Source: Marinobacter zhejiangensis
GTDB lineage: Bacteria > Pseudomonadota > Gammaproteobacteria > Pseudomonadales > Oleiphilaceae
Direction: 5' to 3'
NCBI RefSeq assembly: GCF_900114775.1
Contig: NZ_FOUE01000004.1
Coordinates: forward strand, 396,906 to 460,905
Length of the DNA: 64,000 nt
Numbering within the stretch: the first letter of the stretch is position 1; each line of letters begins with the position of its first letter. Shown here one piece after another: positions 62,174 through 64,000 of the stretch. Position numbers and translations under genes: made by a program. Under the pieces are notes generated by a model. It did not search any database. It saw only the letters and a program-made list of their open reading frames with translations, and was not told the origin of the DNA.

Positions 62174-63680
62174 AACGCTCCTCCAGATTACTCGCTACAC
62201 CACGGGGCTTATTTCTCTTCTTAAGAGCCGTATAACAACTGGCGTACTGAGAGGGGTTCACGACAAACAGCCACTGTTTGAATTTCGTCCACCTGGAGAG
62301 GCTCAGGTTGGAGATTTCCAGAATTTCATCCATTTGGCGCAGCGAAAATGGAACAACATACGTGCCTTTAAAATAGTTCCCGTCTGTACGCTTATCCGCC
62401 CACCGAAGACGCTCGTCAACGTATTCTTGTTGCTGAGCCTCGTTTGGCAAGTCAACCCCACCCCTTAAATACTCCGAAACGAACATTGCCGCCGTCTCAC
62501 AGCTAAGCTGACTGAAAAACGACGAGTTGTAACCAACAAACGCGAGCCCCGGGACGCCGACGGGGATAACCTGCTTGTATAGATTGAAATCGCCATTCTC
62601 TTTGGTTAGCTTTTTCATCATGTCATCATCAAAGAATGAAATTTCCTGATGAAACCCTGTACCGGCTACAACAACATCCGCCTTCAGCCTTGTACCGTTT
62701 TCCAGATAAATATATTCATCCGAAAACCGATCTATTTTTGTATCTCGATGAACTTTTATCTTACCGCCTTTGACTTTTTTGAAAAAACCATCGGTAGCCA
62801 AACTTATCGATGTTCTTGCAATAGTCTCAATAGGTCCATAAGGATATAACCCGCACTCCTTAAGCTTTAATTGCTTAGAAATAATCCAGCCCACCGAGTT
62901 AAGTAAAAAATTACGAATAGGCTTCGCGGGTCCATGAATGATCTTATCGAATCCCTTTAATTCGATATACGGAAACAGGCCCTCACCAAAACGTGTCAAG
63001 AACAGATGCTTAAAATTCAGCACCCCACCAATTTTCTTGGGCACCTTCCAAATAATTTTTCGTGCCACGACATCGGTAGATTCAGCGACCTCCGCTATTG
63101 AATTCGCTGCATCGCACGATGATTTCCCGTAACCAACAACTACAACACGCTTCCCTTTGACGTCACTCAGGTCATTTAACTCAGAGGTGTGAATTAGCTT
63201 CCCTCCGCGATCTTTCCAAGCCGAAGAGCCCTCAAATTCAGGGATTTTTGGCTTGGAAAATATACCGTTGCATACAACCAAAAAATCAAAAACAGACTCC
63301 CTTGTATGCCCGCCAGGACTGCTCTTTGTTTTTAATGACCAACTTTTACTTTCCGTAACATAGTCTGCGCTTACTACTTCGGTATTTAAGGAAATAAGTT
63401 CCCTAAACCCGAACTTATTAACATAAGACTCAAAGTATTTTTGCATCTGACTGCCGGTCGGCCATTCAGGATAGCTTTTGGGCATCGGGTGCTCGGAGAG
63501 TGCATAGGTTGAACCTGGATTCTGTGTCCCAAGCCCCGGATATCGGCGCGAAGAGGTCCACACACCACCGACCTCGCTATCTTTCTCAAATATTGTGACT
63601 TCATACCCAAGTTCATACAGCAGCTTTCCCGTGGATAATCCCGCAAACCCAGCGCCTACGACAGCTATCTTCTTGGCCAT
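62160..63680 (-). CDS. Flavin-containing monooxygenase
   Basis: A 506-residue flavoprotein. The FAD motif VVGAGFAGLSTGKL opens the protein. An FMO/BVMO-like motif region follows (YPEWPTGSQMQKYFESYV), then the NADP-binding motif VVVGYGKSSCDAAN, and AGTGFHQEISFF resembles the FATGY-type sequence. It probably hydroxylates or oxygenates a small organic substrate in a pair with the SDR enzyme behind it. A/T content is high. AGAGGTG precedes the ATG. Confidence 0.88.
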   Translation of the reverse strand: MAKKIAVVGAGFAGLSTGKLLYELGYEVTIFEKDSEVGGVWTSSRRYPGLGTQNPGSTYALSEHPMPKSYPEWPTGSQMQKYFESYVNKFGFRELISLNTEVVSADYVTESKSWSLKTKSSPGGHTRESVFDFLVVCNGIFSKPKIPEFEGSSAWKDRGGKLIHTSELNDLSDVKGKRVVVVGYGKSSCDAANSIAEVAESTDVVARKIIWKVPKKIGGVLNFKHLFLTRFGEGLFPYIELKGFDKIIHGPAKPIRNFLLNSVGWIISKQLKLKECGLYPYGPIETIARTSISLATDGFFKKVKGGKIKVHRDTKIDRFSDEYIYLENGTRLKADVVVAGTGFHQEISFFDDDMMKKLTKENGDFNLYKQVIPVGVPGLAFVGYNSSFFSQLSCETAAMFVSEYLRGGVDLPNEAQQQEYVDERLRWADKRTDGNYFKGTYVVPFSLRQMDEILEISNLSLSRWTKFKQWLFVVNPSQYASCYTALKKRNKPRGVASNLEERYARP

Positions 63681-63863
63681 TCAATGTCACCTCTTATTTT
63701 AATATTGTTGTAAAAATTCTCACTTATGAAGGAATTGAAAACTACTGGTGAGAAACCGTAGAAATTAAGTAAGACTTCTTAGACTCTCATATGCAGAGCG
63801 TTACCGCCCGCCAGGACCGCCTTCTCTTGAGACGCGAAGCAGCGCCCCTTAGCGCATCAAGGC

Positions 63864-64000
63864 TCACCGCCCCAGCTTTTTCGCCGACTGCCCCGCAATA
63901 CCGAAGTGTTGTTTGGGCATTTCATTGATGATCACCCGGACACTCTCCAATGGCGCGTCCAGCGAGCGGCAAATGGCCTCCGATACTTCCCGGATGAGCG
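63864..64000 (-). CDS. 4-oxalocrotonate tautomerase family protein (partial, 5' end outside window)
   Basis: The last 44 codons of a minus-strand gene enter at the window end and stop at TGA 63864-63866. The sequence [38 protein letters not shown] and the end KKLGR match the C-terminus of 4-oxalocrotonate tautomerases, which keto-enol isomerise 2-hydroxymuconate. The N-terminal catalytic proline lies outside. The 180 bp gap to the monooxygenase holds no gene. Confidence 0.85.
   Translation of the reverse strand, partial: LIREVSEAICRSLDAPLESVRVIINEMPKQHFGIAGQSAKKLGR

Noticed and set aside
1..64000. CRISPR array or cas genes
   Set aside because: No regularly spaced short repeats and no Cas motifs were found. 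The only repeated sites are attC-like and differ from one another.

Overview
The window is a 64 kb chromosomal segment of a gammaproteobacterium. Several things point to Marinobacter or a close relative: the tusDCB-tusE block beside a Bax-inhibitor protein and tRNA-Ser, a PhaD/phasin pair, an HsbR/HsbA-like partner-switch pair, an ETF/ETF-QO module, a cytochrome bd (Cio-type) cluster and a selD-NADH dehydrogenase fusion. Most of it is dense, moderately GC-rich core DNA. Two stretches are visibly more A/T-rich and look acquired: the integron at about 31.9-37.7 kb and the flavin monooxygenase/dehydrogenase pair at about 61.2-63.8 kb. The genus is inferred from gene content, not from a marker gene.

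Layout. 0-3 kb (mostly minus): end of a TrpD2/YbiB-like gene, tusE-B-C-D for tRNA 2-thiolation, a YccA-type membrane protein, and tRNA-Ser(TGA) with a clear promoter. 3-9 kb: pxpABC (5-oxoproline cleavage), hemH, then a sulfur module (DUF442 phosphatase-fold protein, two YeeE/YedE permease halves, and an ArsR regulator with the cysteine spacing of persulfide sensors). 8.8-17.4 kb: phasin and PhaD-like regulator, xthA, an HD hydrolase, an HsbR/HsbA-like signalling pair, gpsA, sixA, a radical SAM protein and DUF1285. 17.5-22.3 kb: SlyD-like isomerase, then ETF-QO (minus) and etfBA (plus) separated by an 800 bp gap holding a perfect 20 bp palindrome. 22.4-31.6 kb: small membrane proteins, a saccharopine-dehydrogenase-like protein, cydABDC and a methyltransferase.

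31.7-37.7 kb is the most unusual region. Next to tRNA-Leu(TAA) lies a chromosomal integron: a broken integrase gene (minus) with a perfect LexA box in its promoter, an attI-like region with direct repeats, and five plus-strand gene cassettes of unknown function, each followed by a palindromic attC-like site. A decayed IS1182-like element sits exactly in the core of the third attC site and splits it. Past the last, degenerate attC is an unrelated minus-strand gene with one in-frame amber stop.

37.8-64 kb: a secreted DUF2059-like protein, a DUF192 lipoprotein with a YadGH-type ABC exporter, a selenate/phosphonate-type ABC importer with the selD fusion, a helix-hairpin-helix protein, two PilZ-type proteins, a GNAT-nitrilase fusion, a periplasmic binding protein, recQ, an acyltransferase, trkH, acpH, a 7TM-GGDEF cyclase, an FMN reductase and an outer-membrane barrel protein. 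The segment ends with the low-GC dehydrogenase/monooxygenase pair and the 3' end of a 4-oxalocrotonate tautomerase gene. Start codons were moved downstream of the longest open frame wherever a ribosome binding site or an ATGA overlap supported it.
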